DNA from: Bradyrhizobium sp. JYMT SZCCT0180 | GTDB taxonomy: Bacteria; Pseudomonadota; Alphaproteobacteria; Rhizobiales; Xanthobacteraceae | NCBI RefSeq assembly: GCF_018130165.1 | Contig: NZ_JAFCLZ010000001.1 | Coordinates: forward strand, 124,001 to 188,000 | Direction of reading: 5' to 3' | DNA: 64,000 bases | Shown: positions 9,423 to 19,700 of the stretch, in pieces | Layout: each line of letters begins with the position of its first letter | Position numbering within the stretch: position 1 is the first letter of the stretch | The notes under the pieces: generated by a model | Databases searched by the model: none | Seen by the model: only the letters and a program-made list of their open reading frames with translations | Told to the model about the DNA's origin: nothing | Translations under genes and position numbers: made by a program

Positions 9423-10175
9423 ATGAACGCGATGCTCTCAGAGGCAAAGGCGAAGGTCAGCCACCGGCTGGCGATGCACCTGCACGCCAATTCCTTCCGG
9501 ATGCGCAACACCACGCCGATGGTCAGCTTTACCTTTGACGATCTCCCAAAAAGCGCGGCTACGACCGGCGCGGATCTGCTCGAAACACACGGTGCGCGGG
9601 GCACCTTCTATGTATCGGGAGGCCTGATTGGCGGCGAAGCGCGGGAATGGCCGACGGGCGACGCCGACGACCTGCTTTCCCTACATCGCCGTGGCCACGA
9701 AATCGGCTGTCATACATTCTCGCACCGGCGCGCCAGCGATCTCGACGTGGCCGCCCTTGCCAACGAAATCATGCGAAACCGCGGCTACCTCCGCGCGCTG
9801 GACGCCTCGATCGAAACCGAGACTTTTGCCTATCCTTACGGATTAGGATCGGTTGGACGGAAGAACCAGCTCAAGGATCAGTTCCAGACCTGCCGCAGCA
9901 TCGAACCTGGCATCAACAGCGGCACAGTCGATTTACAGCTTCTTCGCGCCGTGCCGCTGATCGACGGCCAGATGGACCGCGCCGGGATCGAACGCATGTT
10001 CGACGATGCCGAAACCAATAACGGATGGTTAATTTTCTACGGCCACGACGTCGCTGAACAGCCGAGCCCCTGGGGCTGCTCGCCAGCGCTGCTCAACCAC
10101 GCCCTCGAGGCGGCGGCGCGCCGGGAAATCCCGGCTATGACCATGGCGGAGGCATTGCGATGCGCCCGCGCATAA
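9423..10175 (+). CDS. Polysaccharide deacetylase (NodB homology domain, CE4)
   Basis: A 250-residue protein with the CE4 signature: FTFDDLPKS (near residues 37-45) gives the catalytic base and metal Asp pair, and EIGCHTFSHRR (near 94-104) gives the His-x-x-x-His metal ligands. AYPYG (near 139-143) is a further family motif. It should remove N- or O-acetyl groups from the polymer or its precursor. No signal peptide is visible, so action at the cytoplasmic face or on a lipid-linked precursor is possible. The start lies 2 bp after the methyltransferase stop. Confidence 0.87.
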   Translation: MNAMLSEAKAKVSHRLAMHLHANSFRMRNTTPMVSFTFDDLPKSAATTGADLLETHGARGTFYVSGGLIGGEAREWPTGDADDLLSLHRRGHEIGCHTFSHRRASDLDVAALANEIMRNRGYLRALDASIETETFAYPYGLGSVGRKNQLKDQFQTCRSIEPGINSGTVDLQLLRAVPLIDGQMDRAGIERMFDDAETNNGWLIFYGHDVAEQPSPWGCSPALLNHALEAAARREIPAMTMAEALRCARA

Positions 10176-10331
10176 ACGCTTTGTTTGCCATTTCGGTGAA
10201 TAGTCCCTCAATGAGTATGGTTAATTTTCCCTGTTGCGTTTTTGGCGCGTTGAAGCCCCGCGCGCGTGGCGTAAAGCGAAGAGTAACCCCTCAGCCGATG
10301 TGTGCGGCAGTTGGAATGGAAGCTGGGGTCG

Positions 10332-12632
10332 ATGCTTATCTATGACGAGCCGATAAACCAGGCCAAGCCTGACCCCCGGCACGCCGCAATGCCGGCATTG
10401 GGTGGCTTCAGCGTGCTCGATCTGGTTCAGCTGCTGTGGCGGCGGAAGATCGCGATCGCCTCGGCGGCGCTGCTCTGCGCCTGCATCGCGGTGGCGATCG
10501 GCAAGAGCCTGACACCGAAATACACCGCAACGGCCCAGCTCTACGTCGATCCCCGCGAATTGCAGCTGGTCGATCGCGAACTCACGCCGCGCGCCCCGGA
10601 CCTGTCCGGCCTTGCGATGGTGGTCGAGAGCCAGGGGCGCGTGATCACCTCGAACAACGTGCTGTTGCAGGTGATCCGCGAGACCCATCTCGAGAAGGAC
10701 CCCGAGTTCGGCGGCGGCAGCGGCAAGGGCCTGTTCGGTTCGCTGCTCGGCCTGTTCGGGATCGAGCTGCGCCCGACCGCCGAGCAGCGCAAGCTCGTCG
10801 AGATGGCGGCGCTGGAAACCCTGATCCGCCACATCAATGTGAAGAAGACCGACAAGACCTTCATCGTCGACATCGAGGTCTGGTCGATCGACCCGGCCAA
10901 GGCGGCGATGCTCTCAAATGCAATCGCCAAGGCCTATCTGACCGAGAATACGCAATCGCAAGCCGCGAGGGTCCGTCGCGCCACCAGCGATCTTTCGAGC
11001 CGGCTGACGGAACTGCAGGATCGGCTTCGTACCGCCGAGAACACGCTCGCGGTCTACAAGGCACAGAACAATTTCGTCGGCACGCAGGACACGCTGATCA
11101 GCGACCAGCAACTCTCCGCCAGCAACCAGCGGCTTGCCGCCGCGCGGGCGCTGACGCTCGACGCGCAGGCCAAATACGATCAGATCGCAGCCAGCCGCAA
11201 GACGTCGGCAGACGCCGGCGCCATTCCCGAGGCGCTGCAATCGCCGACCATCGCCAATCTGCGTTCGCAATATGCCGAAGCCAGGAAGCGCCAGGCCGAA
11301 TTGCAGAGCGAGTTGGGGCCGCGTCATCCCGCCTTGCGCCAGATGGAGAAGCAGGTCGAGGATCTACGCCGGACCATCGGCGAGGAAACCGATCGCTTTC
11401 TGCAGGCGGCGAAGAATGACCTGACCCGCGCCCGGGATTACGAGGCATCGCTGAACAAGGCGCTCGAAACCCAGAAGCGCCAGAGCGTCCAGATGAGCCA
11501 GGCCGCGGTCAAGCTGCGTGAACTCGAACGCGACGTCGAAGCCAGCCGCGACGTCTACCAGTCGTTCCTCAAGCGCTCGCGCGAGACCGAGGAGCAGGAG
11601 ACCCTGAACACCTCGAGCGCCCGCATCATCGGCGACGCCACCGTGCCGCAGCGGCGCACCTTCCCGCCGGGCATGGCCTTGTTCGCCATGATCGGCTTTG
11701 TGCTGGGCGGGCTCGCCTCGGCTGCGTGGATCATCGCTGTCGATCAGTTGTCGCCTGGCGCGAACCCGGTTCGACCCAACACACGGGTCAGGACATCAGC
11801 CTCATCAGCCGCGCAAAATCGGACGCCTGCGGCCTCGAGGCAACCGTCGGGCACGCCGCAGCCGGCCGTCAGCCTGATCGCGAAGCCGTCGATCACGCGG
11901 CTGCAGGAATCAGACGTGGTGCGCACCCTCGGCGGAATCCTTGCGACGGGCGGCACCCTCGATGTCGTCAAGCTCGGCTGGCCGACGCTCCGCGCCGGTT
12001 TCCCGCTGATGACGTTCCTCAACACCATGCGCGAAATCCGGACCGCACTGGCGACGCGCACAACCAAGGACACCGCGCCCGTCCTGGCCGTGATCGGTGC
12101 CGGCAATGGCGAGGACCGCAGCATTGCCGCCCTCAACGTCGCGCTCTCGGCCGCCCGCGATGGCGCCAGGGTGCTGCTGATCGACGCCGATCAAAAGACC
12201 TATACGCTGTCGAACAAGGTGGCCCACCTGGCTAAGGAAGAGACCGGCCGCCTCGGCTGGCTCAATATTGGCGCCAAGGCTGCGCGCGCCATCAAGAGCG
12301 CGAACGGGATTTCGATCCTGCCGGCCCTCAAGGCCTCGGATACCAAGGCTAGCGACACCATCCGCAAGGCGATTGCGCAGGCGCGCATCGGCGGCGACTA
12401 CGATCTGGTGGTCCTCGACGGGCCCGCCATGCCGTGGAGCCCGGCCGACCACGCGCTGTTCGACGCCACCGATGGGCTGGTCGCGATCCTGCCGGTCAAG
12501 CTCGACATCAACGAGAGCATGGAAGACATCATCACCGCGCTCGGCGAGACCGAGCGCAAGCTGGTCGGTGTCGTCATCAACGAACTCACCCCCACGGCCG
12601 TCAACCGTCAGCGAGACAAACAGTATGCGTGA
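10332..12632 (+). CDS. Wzz-type chain-length determinant fused to BY-kinase-like domain with degenerate P-loop
   Basis: A 766-residue exopolysaccharide transport protein. A membrane segment near residues 38-57 and a second near 450-475 flank a long periplasmic coiled-coil region (Wzz/GumC type). The cytosolic C-terminal domain resembles bacterial tyrosine kinases: a Walker A' segment (VLLIDAD) and a Walker B segment (YDLVVLDGPAM) are present. The P-loop, near residue 588, reads NGEDRSI where PGEGKST is expected, so the lysine is replaced by arginine and two further positions differ. No C-terminal tyrosine cluster is seen. The domain may be a pseudokinase acting structurally. ATG 10332 follows a GGGG ribosome site; an upstream start at 10302 is possible. 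The stop overlaps the next gene by 8 bp. Confidence 0.88.
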   Translation: MLIYDEPINQAKPDPRHAAMPALGGFSVLDLVQLLWRRKIAIASAALLCACIAVAIGKSLTPKYTATAQLYVDPRELQLVDRELTPRAPDLSGLAMVVESQGRVITSNNVLLQVIRETHLEKDPEFGGGSGKGLFGSLLGLFGIELRPTAEQRKLVEMAALETLIRHINVKKTDKTFIVDIEVWSIDPAKAAMLSNAIAKAYLTENTQSQAARVRRATSDLSSRLTELQDRLRTAENTLAVYKAQNNFVGTQDTLISDQQLSASNQRLAAARALTLDAQAKYDQIAASRKTSADAGAIPEALQSPTIANLRSQYAEARKRQAELQSELGPRHPALRQMEKQVEDLRRTIGEETDRFLQAAKNDLTRARDYEASLNKALETQKRQSVQMSQAAVKLRELERDVEASRDVYQSFLKRSRETEEQETLNTSSARIIGDATVPQRRTFPPGMALFAMIGFVLGGLASAAWIIAVDQLSPGANPVRPNTRVRTSASSAAQNRTPAASRQPSGTPQPAVSLIAKPSITRLQESDVVRTLGGILATGGTLDVVKLGWPTLRAGFPLMTFLNTMREIRTALATRTTKDTAPVLAVIGAGNGEDRSIAALNVALSAARDGARVLLIDADQKTYTLSNKVAHLAKEETGRLGWLNIGAKAARAIKSANGISILPALKASDTKASDTIRKAIAQARIGGDYDLVVLDGPAMPWSPADHALFDATDGLVAILPVKLDINESMEDIITALGETERKLVGVVINELTPTAVNRQRDKQYA

Positions 12633-13446
12633 GCGTCGCTTAAACCCCCTCGGCAGAGCCGTTACTGCCGGCGTTCCCCGAATCACACTGGGCGGGCTGC
12701 GGCTTGCCGTGCTCGACCTCGAGCAGACCGCGGACTTCATGATCGAGATGGTGTTCCCGCAACGCCGGCTCGCTCGCCCGCTCTATCTGACCTCGGCCAA
12801 TGGCGAGGTGCTGGCGCGCTGCTCCACCGAACCGATGACCGACCGGCTGTTTCGTTCCGCCGACCTGATCAATGCCGACGGCCAGCCGCTCGTGACGGTG
12901 TCGCGGTTGAAATCGTCGACGCCGCTGCCCGAGCGCGTCGCGACCACCGACCTGTTCCACGTCGTCGCCCGCAAGGCGCAGGCGGCCGGATTGACCTTCT
13001 ACATGTTCGGCGCCGATGAGGCGGAGAACGCCGCCGCCGTCGCCAACGTTCGCAGGCTTTATCCGGACCTGAAGATCATCGGACATTCGCACGGTTTCCT
13101 CCGCGGCGACGCGCTGCGGGCCAAGGTCGACGAAATCAACGCGCTGGCGCCCGATTACCTCTGGCTTGCGCTCGGCGTTCCCTATGAGCAGGCCTTTGTC
13201 GAGGAATACACCTCGCGCCTGTTCAGGGTTGGCGTGATCAAGACCTCTGGCGGACTGTTCAACTTCCTGTCGGGCAGCCGGGCCCGCGCACCGTCTTGGA
13301 TGCAGGCGGTCGGGCTCGAATGGGCCTGGCGCATCTGGCTGGAACCGCGCCGGCTGTTCTGGCGCTATTTCACCACCAATCCGCGCGCGCTCTATCTGCT
13401 GTTCAACAAGAGCCGGCCTTCGGCCACCGAACGGACCCGGGACTGA
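12625..13446 (+). CDS. WecB/TagA/CpsF family glycosyltransferase (GT26)
   Basis: A 273-residue transferase that adds a sugar such as N-acetylmannosamine(uronate) or a related residue to a lipid-linked acceptor. LTSANGEVLARC (near residues 53-64) and LINADGQPLV (near 81-90, with the conserved Asp) are family blocks, as is LALGVPYEQAFVEE near 187-200. ATG 12625 lies inside the end of the preceding Wzz/kinase gene (ATGCGTGA arrangement). A longer open frame upstream is only the out-of-frame shadow of that gene. The stop shares one base with the galE start (TGATG), so translation is coupled on both sides. Confidence 0.87.
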   Translation: MRERRLNPLGRAVTAGVPRITLGGLRLAVLDLEQTADFMIEMVFPQRRLARPLYLTSANGEVLARCSTEPMTDRLFRSADLINADGQPLVTVSRLKSSTPLPERVATTDLFHVVARKAQAAGLTFYMFGADEAENAAAVANVRRLYPDLKIIGHSHGFLRGDALRAKVDEINALAPDYLWLALGVPYEQAFVEEYTSRLFRVGVIKTSGGLFNFLSGSRARAPSWMQAVGLEWAWRIWLEPRRLFWRYFTTNPRALYLLFNKSRPSATERTRD

Positions 13447-14456
13447 TGGGCGCCGGTCTGGCGAGCGATCGTCCGGCCATCCTGGTCACGGGCGGCGCGG
13501 GCTATATCGGCTCGCATTGCTGCCGGGCGCTCGATGCGGCCGGTTATCTCCCCGTCTGCTACGACAACTTTTCGACTGGCCACCGCAGCTTTGTCGCGGG
13601 CGCGCTGGTTACCGGCGACATCGCCGACAAGGCCACGCTGGCGCGCGCCTTCGGCGAGCACGACATCGTCGCGGTCATGCATTTCGCCGCGTCCAGCCTG
13701 GTCGGCGAATCCGTCGTCGACCCGCGGAAGTACTACGTCAACAACCTCGCCGGCACGCTGGCGCTGCTGGATGCGATGCGCGAGGCCGGCTGCAGCCGCC
13801 TGGTGTTCTCGTCGACCGGCGCGGTCTATGGCAATGCCGACAGCAAGGCGCTGCCCGAAAACTATCCCTGCGCGCCGATCAATCCCTATGGCGCCTCGAA
13901 ATGGATGATCGAGCGCGTGCTTTCGGACTATCGCGGGGCTTACGGGCTCGGCTCGTTCGCGCTGCGTTACTTCAACGCCAGCGGCGCCGATCCCGCCGGC
14001 GGCATCGGCGAGCAGCGCGAGGTGGAAACCCATCTCATTCCGCGCGCGATGATGGCGCTGCAGGGCCACGTGCCGGACTTTGCGGTGTTCGGCGACGATT
14101 ACGCGACGCCGGACGGCACCGCGATCCGCGACTACATCCATGTCACCGACCTTGCCGCCGCCCATGTGCTGGCGCTGAAGCTCTTGCTCGAAGGGCATTC
14201 CGGCGGCGTCTTCAATCTCGGCACCGGCAAGGGATTTTCGGTGCGGGAGATCCTCGCGGCGATCGCGAGCGAGACCGGGCGCGAAGTGCCGCACGTCGTC
14301 AAGCCACGCCGCGCCGGCGACCCGACCTATCTGGTCGCGGACGCTTCCGCCGCGCACGAAACGCTGCACTTCCGCCCTGCTTTTTCGGACCTTCCGACCA
14401 TCATCCGCACCGCCTGGGCCTGGCATAGCAAAGCTCACCCGCTCAAAAACGGGTGA
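13446..14456 (+). CDS. galE: UDP-glucose 4-epimerase
   Basis: A 336-residue extended SDR that interconverts UDP-glucose and UDP-galactose to feed the polymer pathway. GGAGYIGSH (about residues 16-24) is the NAD-binding glycine motif, FSSTGAVYGNA (near 121-131) includes the catalytic Ser/Thr, and YGASKWMIE (near 149-157) is the YxxxK catalytic pair. Length is normal for bacterial GalE. It is the last gene of the plus-strand operon starting at the flippase, and its stop codon sits inside a hairpin that looks like the operon terminator. Confidence 0.93.
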   Translation: MGAGLASDRPAILVTGGAGYIGSHCCRALDAAGYLPVCYDNFSTGHRSFVAGALVTGDIADKATLARAFGEHDIVAVMHFAASSLVGESVVDPRKYYVNNLAGTLALLDAMREAGCSRLVFSSTGAVYGNADSKALPENYPCAPINPYGASKWMIERVLSDYRGAYGLGSFALRYFNASGADPAGGIGEQREVETHLIPRAMMALQGHVPDFAVFGDDYATPDGTAIRDYIHVTDLAAAHVLALKLLLEGHSGGVFNLGTGKGFSVREILAAIASETGREVPHVVKPRRAGDPTYLVADASAAHETLHFRPAFSDLPTIIRTAWAWHSKAHPLKNG

Positions 14457-14481
14457 GTTTGCACACCGGTGAGACCGGTGT
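14434..14481 (+). terminator. Double hairpin at the end of galE
   Basis: Hairpin 1 spans 14434-14457: 8-bp arms CTCACCCG and CGGGTGAG around an A-rich loop, with TTT immediately after; the galE stop codon lies in its right arm. Hairpin 2 spans 14463-14481 with perfect arms ACACCGGT and ACCGGTGT and loop GAG. The U-tract is short, so efficiency is uncertain, but position at the end of the exopolysaccharide operon supports termination. Confidence 0.6.
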
Positions 14482-14642
14482 AAGCCGCATTGTCCCTGCT
14501 GTCCTGTATGTCCGCGATCATCGTCTCTCGCCTGTCACGCATGCAGGCACGCGGCTTGCCCCGTGGGAACGAGACCGGCTAGCATCCACGACAACACAGA
14601 TGAGCGCATTTCAGCTCACGCATGACAAAAAGGGAGCAAACC

Positions 14643-15110
14643 ATGACGGCGACCAACCGGCTTTGGCGATACCTCGTGACGCCCCTTGCTCTCGCCGGGA
14701 TGCTCAGCATCTCCTCGGCAGCTGAACTCAATCCTGCCGCCGTCACTTACAAACTGCCGGACCAGATTCCGTGGGGCCCGGTCAATTCCGCGGGCGCGCA
14801 AAGTGCCGTCGTCGTCGGCGATCCGAGCAAGCCGGGCTTCTATATGGTCTACAATAAATGGACCAAGGGCAATCATTTCAGCCGCCCGCATTTCCATCCC
14901 AACGACCGCTACATCGTCGTGCTGCAGGGTACCTGGTGGGTCGGTTCAGGCCCGAAATTCGATCCCGCCAACACGACGCCGATGCCTGCGGGCAGTTTCG
15001 TCACGCATTTCGCCAAACAAGTGCATTGGGACGGCGCCAAGGATGAAGATGCCGTTCTCCTGATTATGGGCGAAGGGCCGGCGACCTCGACTGGAGCGGA
15101 AGAAAAATAG
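14643..15110 (+). CDS. Secreted cupin-domain protein
   Basis: A 155-residue protein with an N-terminal signal peptide (hydrophobic stretch ending ISSAA near residue 26), so it is probably periplasmic. The cupin core shows SRPHFHPND followed by VVLQGTWWVGSG (near 80-102), i.e. the HxH metal ligands and the glycine turn, and a later histidine in QVHWDG. ATG 14643 is chosen because AGGGAGCA lies seven bases upstream; an in-frame start at 14622 would precede that ribosome site. Enzymatic function is unknown. It stands alone between the galE terminator and a convergent gene, so no pathway is inferred. Confidence 0.8.
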   Translation: MTATNRLWRYLVTPLALAGMLSISSAAELNPAAVTYKLPDQIPWGPVNSAGAQSAVVVGDPSKPGFYMVYNKWTKGNHFSRPHFHPNDRYIVVLQGTWWVGSGPKFDPANTTPMPAGSFVTHFAKQVHWDGAKDEDAVLLIMGEGPATSTGAEEK

Positions 15111-15187
15111 CCGCAGTGCTGCAATTCTATTCCAGCAACTAACTTCGTTCGCGGACGTGTCCGGCGTTCTAAGCGGAAACGACGAGT

Positions 15188-16153
15188 TCAGACCGCTTCC
15201 CTTGTCATGACCGCATTCGCGCCCTGCGCCGAAGCGGGACCTTGCGGCTGCAACGGCGCGTCGTTATTCGACAAACCCGCGACCTTGCGGATAAGCGATA
15301 CCGGGGTTGCCGAGAACGACTCGATGCAAAGTGCGACGACGTCAGGCGGCGAGCTGTCGACCATGGCGATCACGGCCTTTTCGTCCAATTGATCCGGTTC
15401 CCAGTAGGAAGTCGCCAGGCTTTGCGTGGTCAGCCGGTGCGTCGCCTTGTGGGTCGGCGACTGGTTCACAAAGTACCCATAGAGGATGTATTCGGAAAAC
15501 GAGCGCGTCTTGCCAAGCGCCACCGCCCACGGCATTCCGGTGACGGCTTCGATCGTGGCGGTCATGTCCCGCAAGGTCGACCTGTCCCAGACGAGCACAT
15601 TGCCGATGTAATCGTCGGCCGGGAACACCGTGGTGCTGCTGCCCAGCAGGCGATCGCTGTTTCGAACCCAGACGGAATGCGACGGCTTATCGGCCGGAAT
15701 CGCCAGACGGTCGACATAGAGCGGGGTCAAGTCCGCGCAGGCATAGGCGGCCACATCGAACGGACGAAAGAACGTGTTATCGGAATCGACGATGCAATAG
15801 CGCTGATGCGGCAGGTGCAAGGCGCCCGCGATCTTGAGAAGCTGCTGGATATGCCAGCCGTGGAGCGGGCCCGACCGGAACGACCACCACGTCCTGCGCC
15901 CCTTGCGCGAAACAAACGGCGGCAACGCCCTCAGCCAGGACGGCAAGAAGCGCGAACTCGGCAGCACGGTGCGGCGGCCATTCTCGAACCTGGCAAAGTA
16001 CGGCAGGTCATCGTCATTGACGATGACGTAATGCCGTTCGTATCCGCTGACGAACCGATCGAGACTTTCGCAGAGTAATTCGAAGCGATCGAGGTCGCCG
16101 CGATAGGTCGGGGTCATCAATGCTACGTCTTTGATCACGCCGCTTCCTGTCAT
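15188..16153 (-). CDS. DUF6492-like protein (glycosyltransferase-like)
   Basis: A 321-residue protein beginning VALMTPTYRGDLDRFELLCE, a nucleotide-sugar-transferase-like opening strand. It has VIVNDDDL near residues 43-50 and YCIVDSDNTFFRPF near 119-132, with an acidic DSD resembling the DXD of GT-A enzymes. I recognise the pattern as the DUF6492 group often found near polysaccharide loci; this assignment comes from memory and is not certain. No membrane segment is seen. It is transcribed away from the small gene at 16455 across a 301-bp divergent gap and may extend the exopolysaccharide locus. Confidence 0.6.
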   Translation of the reverse strand: MTGSGVIKDVALMTPTYRGDLDRFELLCESLDRFVSGYERHYVIVNDDDLPYFARFENGRRTVLPSSRFLPSWLRALPPFVSRKGRRTWWSFRSGPLHGWHIQQLLKIAGALHLPHQRYCIVDSDNTFFRPFDVAAYACADLTPLYVDRLAIPADKPSHSVWVRNSDRLLGSSTTVFPADDYIGNVLVWDRSTLRDMTATIEAVTGMPWAVALGKTRSFSEYILYGYFVNQSPTHKATHRLTTQSLATSYWEPDQLDEKAVIAMVDSSPPDVVALCIESFSATPVSLIRKVAGLSNNDAPLQPQGPASAQGANAVMTREAV

Positions 16154-16454
16154 GATGGTTCTGTGCGACCGGCGATCGAGATCGATCCCGATCAGGTTGA
16201 TACAATAGATGATCGCTTGAGGGCTTCAAACAACGCTTCGCAGTTAAGATAAACAGTGCCTGATCGAGCTGGCTCCGGATGCCCCAGGACAAAAGCGTGG
16301 AAGGCCTGCGATATTCCAACGGTCAATTCCGTGAAAACGATGCCTGATTTCCGGCGGGGTTTTGCCTGTGTGAAGGTAAGGTTATTGAATGGTTAACCGG
16401 CGCGCATTGCGCCGGCCGCAGATGCGGATATCATCGGCAAGAAGGGACCTTTCG
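16154..16454. other. Divergent intergenic gap, no gene seen
   Basis: About 300 bp between the DUF6492-like gene and the small hypothetical gene. It must contain divergent promoters. I see no coding sequence, repeat of the families found elsewhere in this window, or convincing operator palindrome in it. Confidence 0.4.
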
Positions 16455-16796
16455 ATGCATCCGGCGGCAAAACTGCAGTTTGAGCGCGTTGTCGTCGAAT
16501 TTGGGCGATGGCGCGCACTCGCTGAGGATGACCGGCCGCCCGCTCCAGCCTGGTGGTGGGGACCGGCGGTCGAGGTACGGGATATCGCCCAGGCGCTACC
16601 GGCGCGTTGGAGCGCCAGATTGGGTTTGCCCGATGGCGCGACTTACGCCGACGGCGCCGGCGTGCTGTTCCAATCCCTGGCTGGCCAGGTCATCCAGCCC
16701 TGGCCTTATGACTTTTCGCGCAAGGTGAGGTCCACGGACTCGGACGTGCGCGATTTGCAAGCGCAGCCGTCAGACGACAGTGCTTTCCAGCCTTGA
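16455..16796 (+). CDS. Hypothetical protein, 113 residues
   Basis: I do not recognise this protein. ATG 16455 is preceded by GAAGGGAC about seven bases upstream, a good ribosome site, which favours it over the longer frame beginning at 16389. It is tryptophan- and proline-rich in the middle (PPAPAWWWGPAVEVRDI near residues 30-46), with no signal peptide or membrane helix. The last 27 bp overlap the 3' end of the convergent c-di-GMP gene. It could be a lineage-specific small gene; a spurious ORF is not excluded. Confidence 0.45.
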   Translation: MHPAAKLQFERVVVEFGRWRALAEDDRPPAPAWWWGPAVEVRDIAQALPARWSARLGLPDGATYADGAGVLFQSLAGQVIQPWPYDFSRKVRSTDSDVRDLQAQPSDDSAFQP

Positions 16797-19700
16797 AGGC
16801 GAAGCCGGTTCACGCGCATCGCCGGCGTCGGGTTGCAGCGGCGGCGAGGCCAGCAGCGGCTCGGTTCGAAGCATATCCGCCATCTGCTGCGGCGGCAGCG
16901 GTTTTGAGAACAGGAAGCCTTGCATTTCATCGCAGGCGTGATTGCGCAGGAACGTCTGCTGCTCGATGGTCTCGACGCCCTCGGCGATCACAGTCATCCC
17001 CAGCGCCTTGCCCATGCTGATGATCGCCTGCGTGATGGCCTGGTCCTCTGAATCAACAGGCAGATCGCGGACGAAGGAGCGATCGATCTTGATGGTGTCG
17101 ATCGGGAATTGCTTCATCAGCGACATCGACGAATAGCCGGTGCCGAAATCGTCGATTGCAAGCCGGATGCCGCGGTTCTGGATCGCGTCGAGCACCTTGA
17201 TCGCCCGCGACACGTTGCGCATCACCATGCTTTCCGTGACCTCGAGCTGCAGTAGCACCGGCGACATGCCGCTTGCCAGCAACGCCTCGTCGACATCATG
17301 CAACAGATTGGCGTCGGCGAACTGCCGCGGCGACAGGTTGACGGCCATCGTCACCGGGCGCAGTCCGCGACGTTGCCAGGCCATGTTTTGCGCGCAGGCT
17401 TCCGTCAGTACCCAGCGGCCGATCGGCACGATCAGCCCGGTCTCTTCCGCCAGCGGAATGAATTGCCCCGGCGACACCAGGCCGAGTTCGGGATGGTTCC
17501 AGCGCAACAGCGCCTCGACGCCGGTGATCTGACCGCTCGCCATATCGACCTTCGGCTGGTAGTGCAGCGAAAACTGATCACGCTCCAGCGCGCGGCGCAG
17601 GGCGCTCTCCAGCGTCAGACGCTCGATCGACTGCGCCTTGATCTCCCTGGTGAAGAAGCGGAAGCTGTTCTTGCCGTCCTCCTTGGCAAGATACATCGCC
17701 ATGTCGGCGTTCTTGGTCAGCGTCTGCATGTCGGCGCCGTCGGACGGATACATCGCGATGCCGATCGAGGCCGTGGTGTGGCACTCATGGCCGCTGAGCT
17801 GCAAGGGCTGGCTCAACACGGACAAGAGCCCACCGGCGATGCGTTCGACCTCGTGCGGTTCGGCGGCCTCTTCCAGGATCACGACGAATTCATCACCGCC
17901 GAGCCGCGCCACCACGTCGCTCGAACGCAGCGCAGCCCGCAGCCTGCCTCCGACTTCCACCAGCAGCATGTCACCGGCGTCATGGCCCAGCGAGTCGTTG
18001 ATGACCTTGAACCTGTCGAGATCGATGAACAGCACCGCAAACGACCGCTGATAGCGCTCCGCGGCATCGATCGTCCGGCGCAGCATGCCGTTGAACATCT
18101 CGCGGTTCGGAAGGTTGGTCAGGCTGTCATGCGAGGCCAGATATTCGATCCGCTCGTCCGCCCGCATCTTCTCGTCGGCGCGGTCAAAATTCTCCAGCGC
18201 GAGCGATACGTTGTCGATGAGCCGCTGCAGCAGTTCGGAGAATTCCGGCGTGAACGTATCCTTCTCGATCGCAACGAAGATCATGACGCCAACGACCCGC
18301 CCCCGAACCAGCAGCGGGTAGGCTGCGCTCGCACGGGTCCCATCCCTGCGGGCGCGCGCATGGAACACCTGGCTACGCGGGTCGGCGAGGTAGTCGTTGA
18401 TGATGCAGGGCTTGCCGGAGCGGATCGCCATGCCGGCGGATCCGCGTCCTTCCGGATGGACCTTATTGGCGGACACCCGCACCTCGCGCGAACTGGCGGC
18501 GGTCGGTCCGGCGGCCGCGACAATGTCCAGATAATCGCTGTCGGTTCTCGTCAGTGCAATGGAAGTGGCGGTAAACTTGCCGCCGTTTGCGGTGGCCTGG
18601 CACACCAGATCGAACAACTCAGCGCGGGTCGTCGCCCGCACGATCGCTTCATTGGTCGCGCTGAGCGCCGCGAGCATGCGGGTCAGACGTTCTTTCTGCT
18701 CCTCGGTCTTCGCCTTCTCGTCGGCGCGCTCGAACGTCTCCAGCGAGAACGACACATTGTCGGCGAGCCGTTGCAGGAGTTCGGTGAATTCATGCGTGAA
18801 GGCGTCCCTTTGCAAGGAGACGTAGAGCATGACGCCGACCACCTGCCCGCGTACAAAGAGCGGAAAGCCGGCGGCTGATCTGGAGCCGAGTTCGCGGGCC
18901 TTGGCGTGAAATGCCGCGGCGCGCGGATCGGTTAGATAATCGTTGAAGATGCAGGCCTGGCCCGAGCGGAACGTGATCCCGCAAACACCGCGGCCTTCCG
19001 GACGCGCTTCATTGATCGACAGGGTGATCTGCCGCGCGCTCTGGCCGGTCGGACCCGCGCCGGCCACGATTTCCATGAAATCGCTGCCGGGCTTTGCCAG
19101 CGCGACGGTGGTGGAGGTGAACCTGCCGCCGGTCGCCGCCGCCTCGCAAACCAGTTGATACAGTTCGTCGCGTGATCCCGCCCGAACGATCGCCTCATTG
19201 GTTGCACTGAGCGCCGCGAGCATGCGTGTAAGGCTCTCCTTCTGGCGCTCGGTCTTCGCTTTCTCGTCGGCGCGATCGAAACTTTCGAGCGCAAAAGACA
19301 CATTGTCGGCCAGCCGTTGCAACAGCTCGGCAAACTCCACCGTGAACGTGTCCGCCTGGGAGGAAATGAACAACATGACCCCGACGATCCGCTCCTCGAC
19401 CAGCAGCGGAAACGCGGCGCCTGATTTGGCGCCGTCGTTGTTAATCACCTGATCGAACGCATTGTTTTGCGGACCTGCCAGGAAATCGTTGTTGATGCAG
19501 GCCTGCCGGGAACGGAACGCCGTCCCGCAGACCCCGCGGCCTTCCGGAACAGCCGCGCTGATCGAGACCTTCAGACGGCGGGCGTTTTCCGCCGTCGGCC
19601 CGGCCGAGGCGACCATGTTGAAAGAATCGCTGTCTGATCTGACGAGGAGGATGCTGGTCGAATTGAAGCGGCCCCCCAGTGCTGCGGCAGCGCATACCAG

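Noticed and set aside
17298..18878. 526-codon plus-strand open frame opposite the GAF-GGDEF-EAL gene
   Set aside because: It is antisense to conserved GGDEF/EAL and GAF codons and has no recognisable domain or ribosome site.
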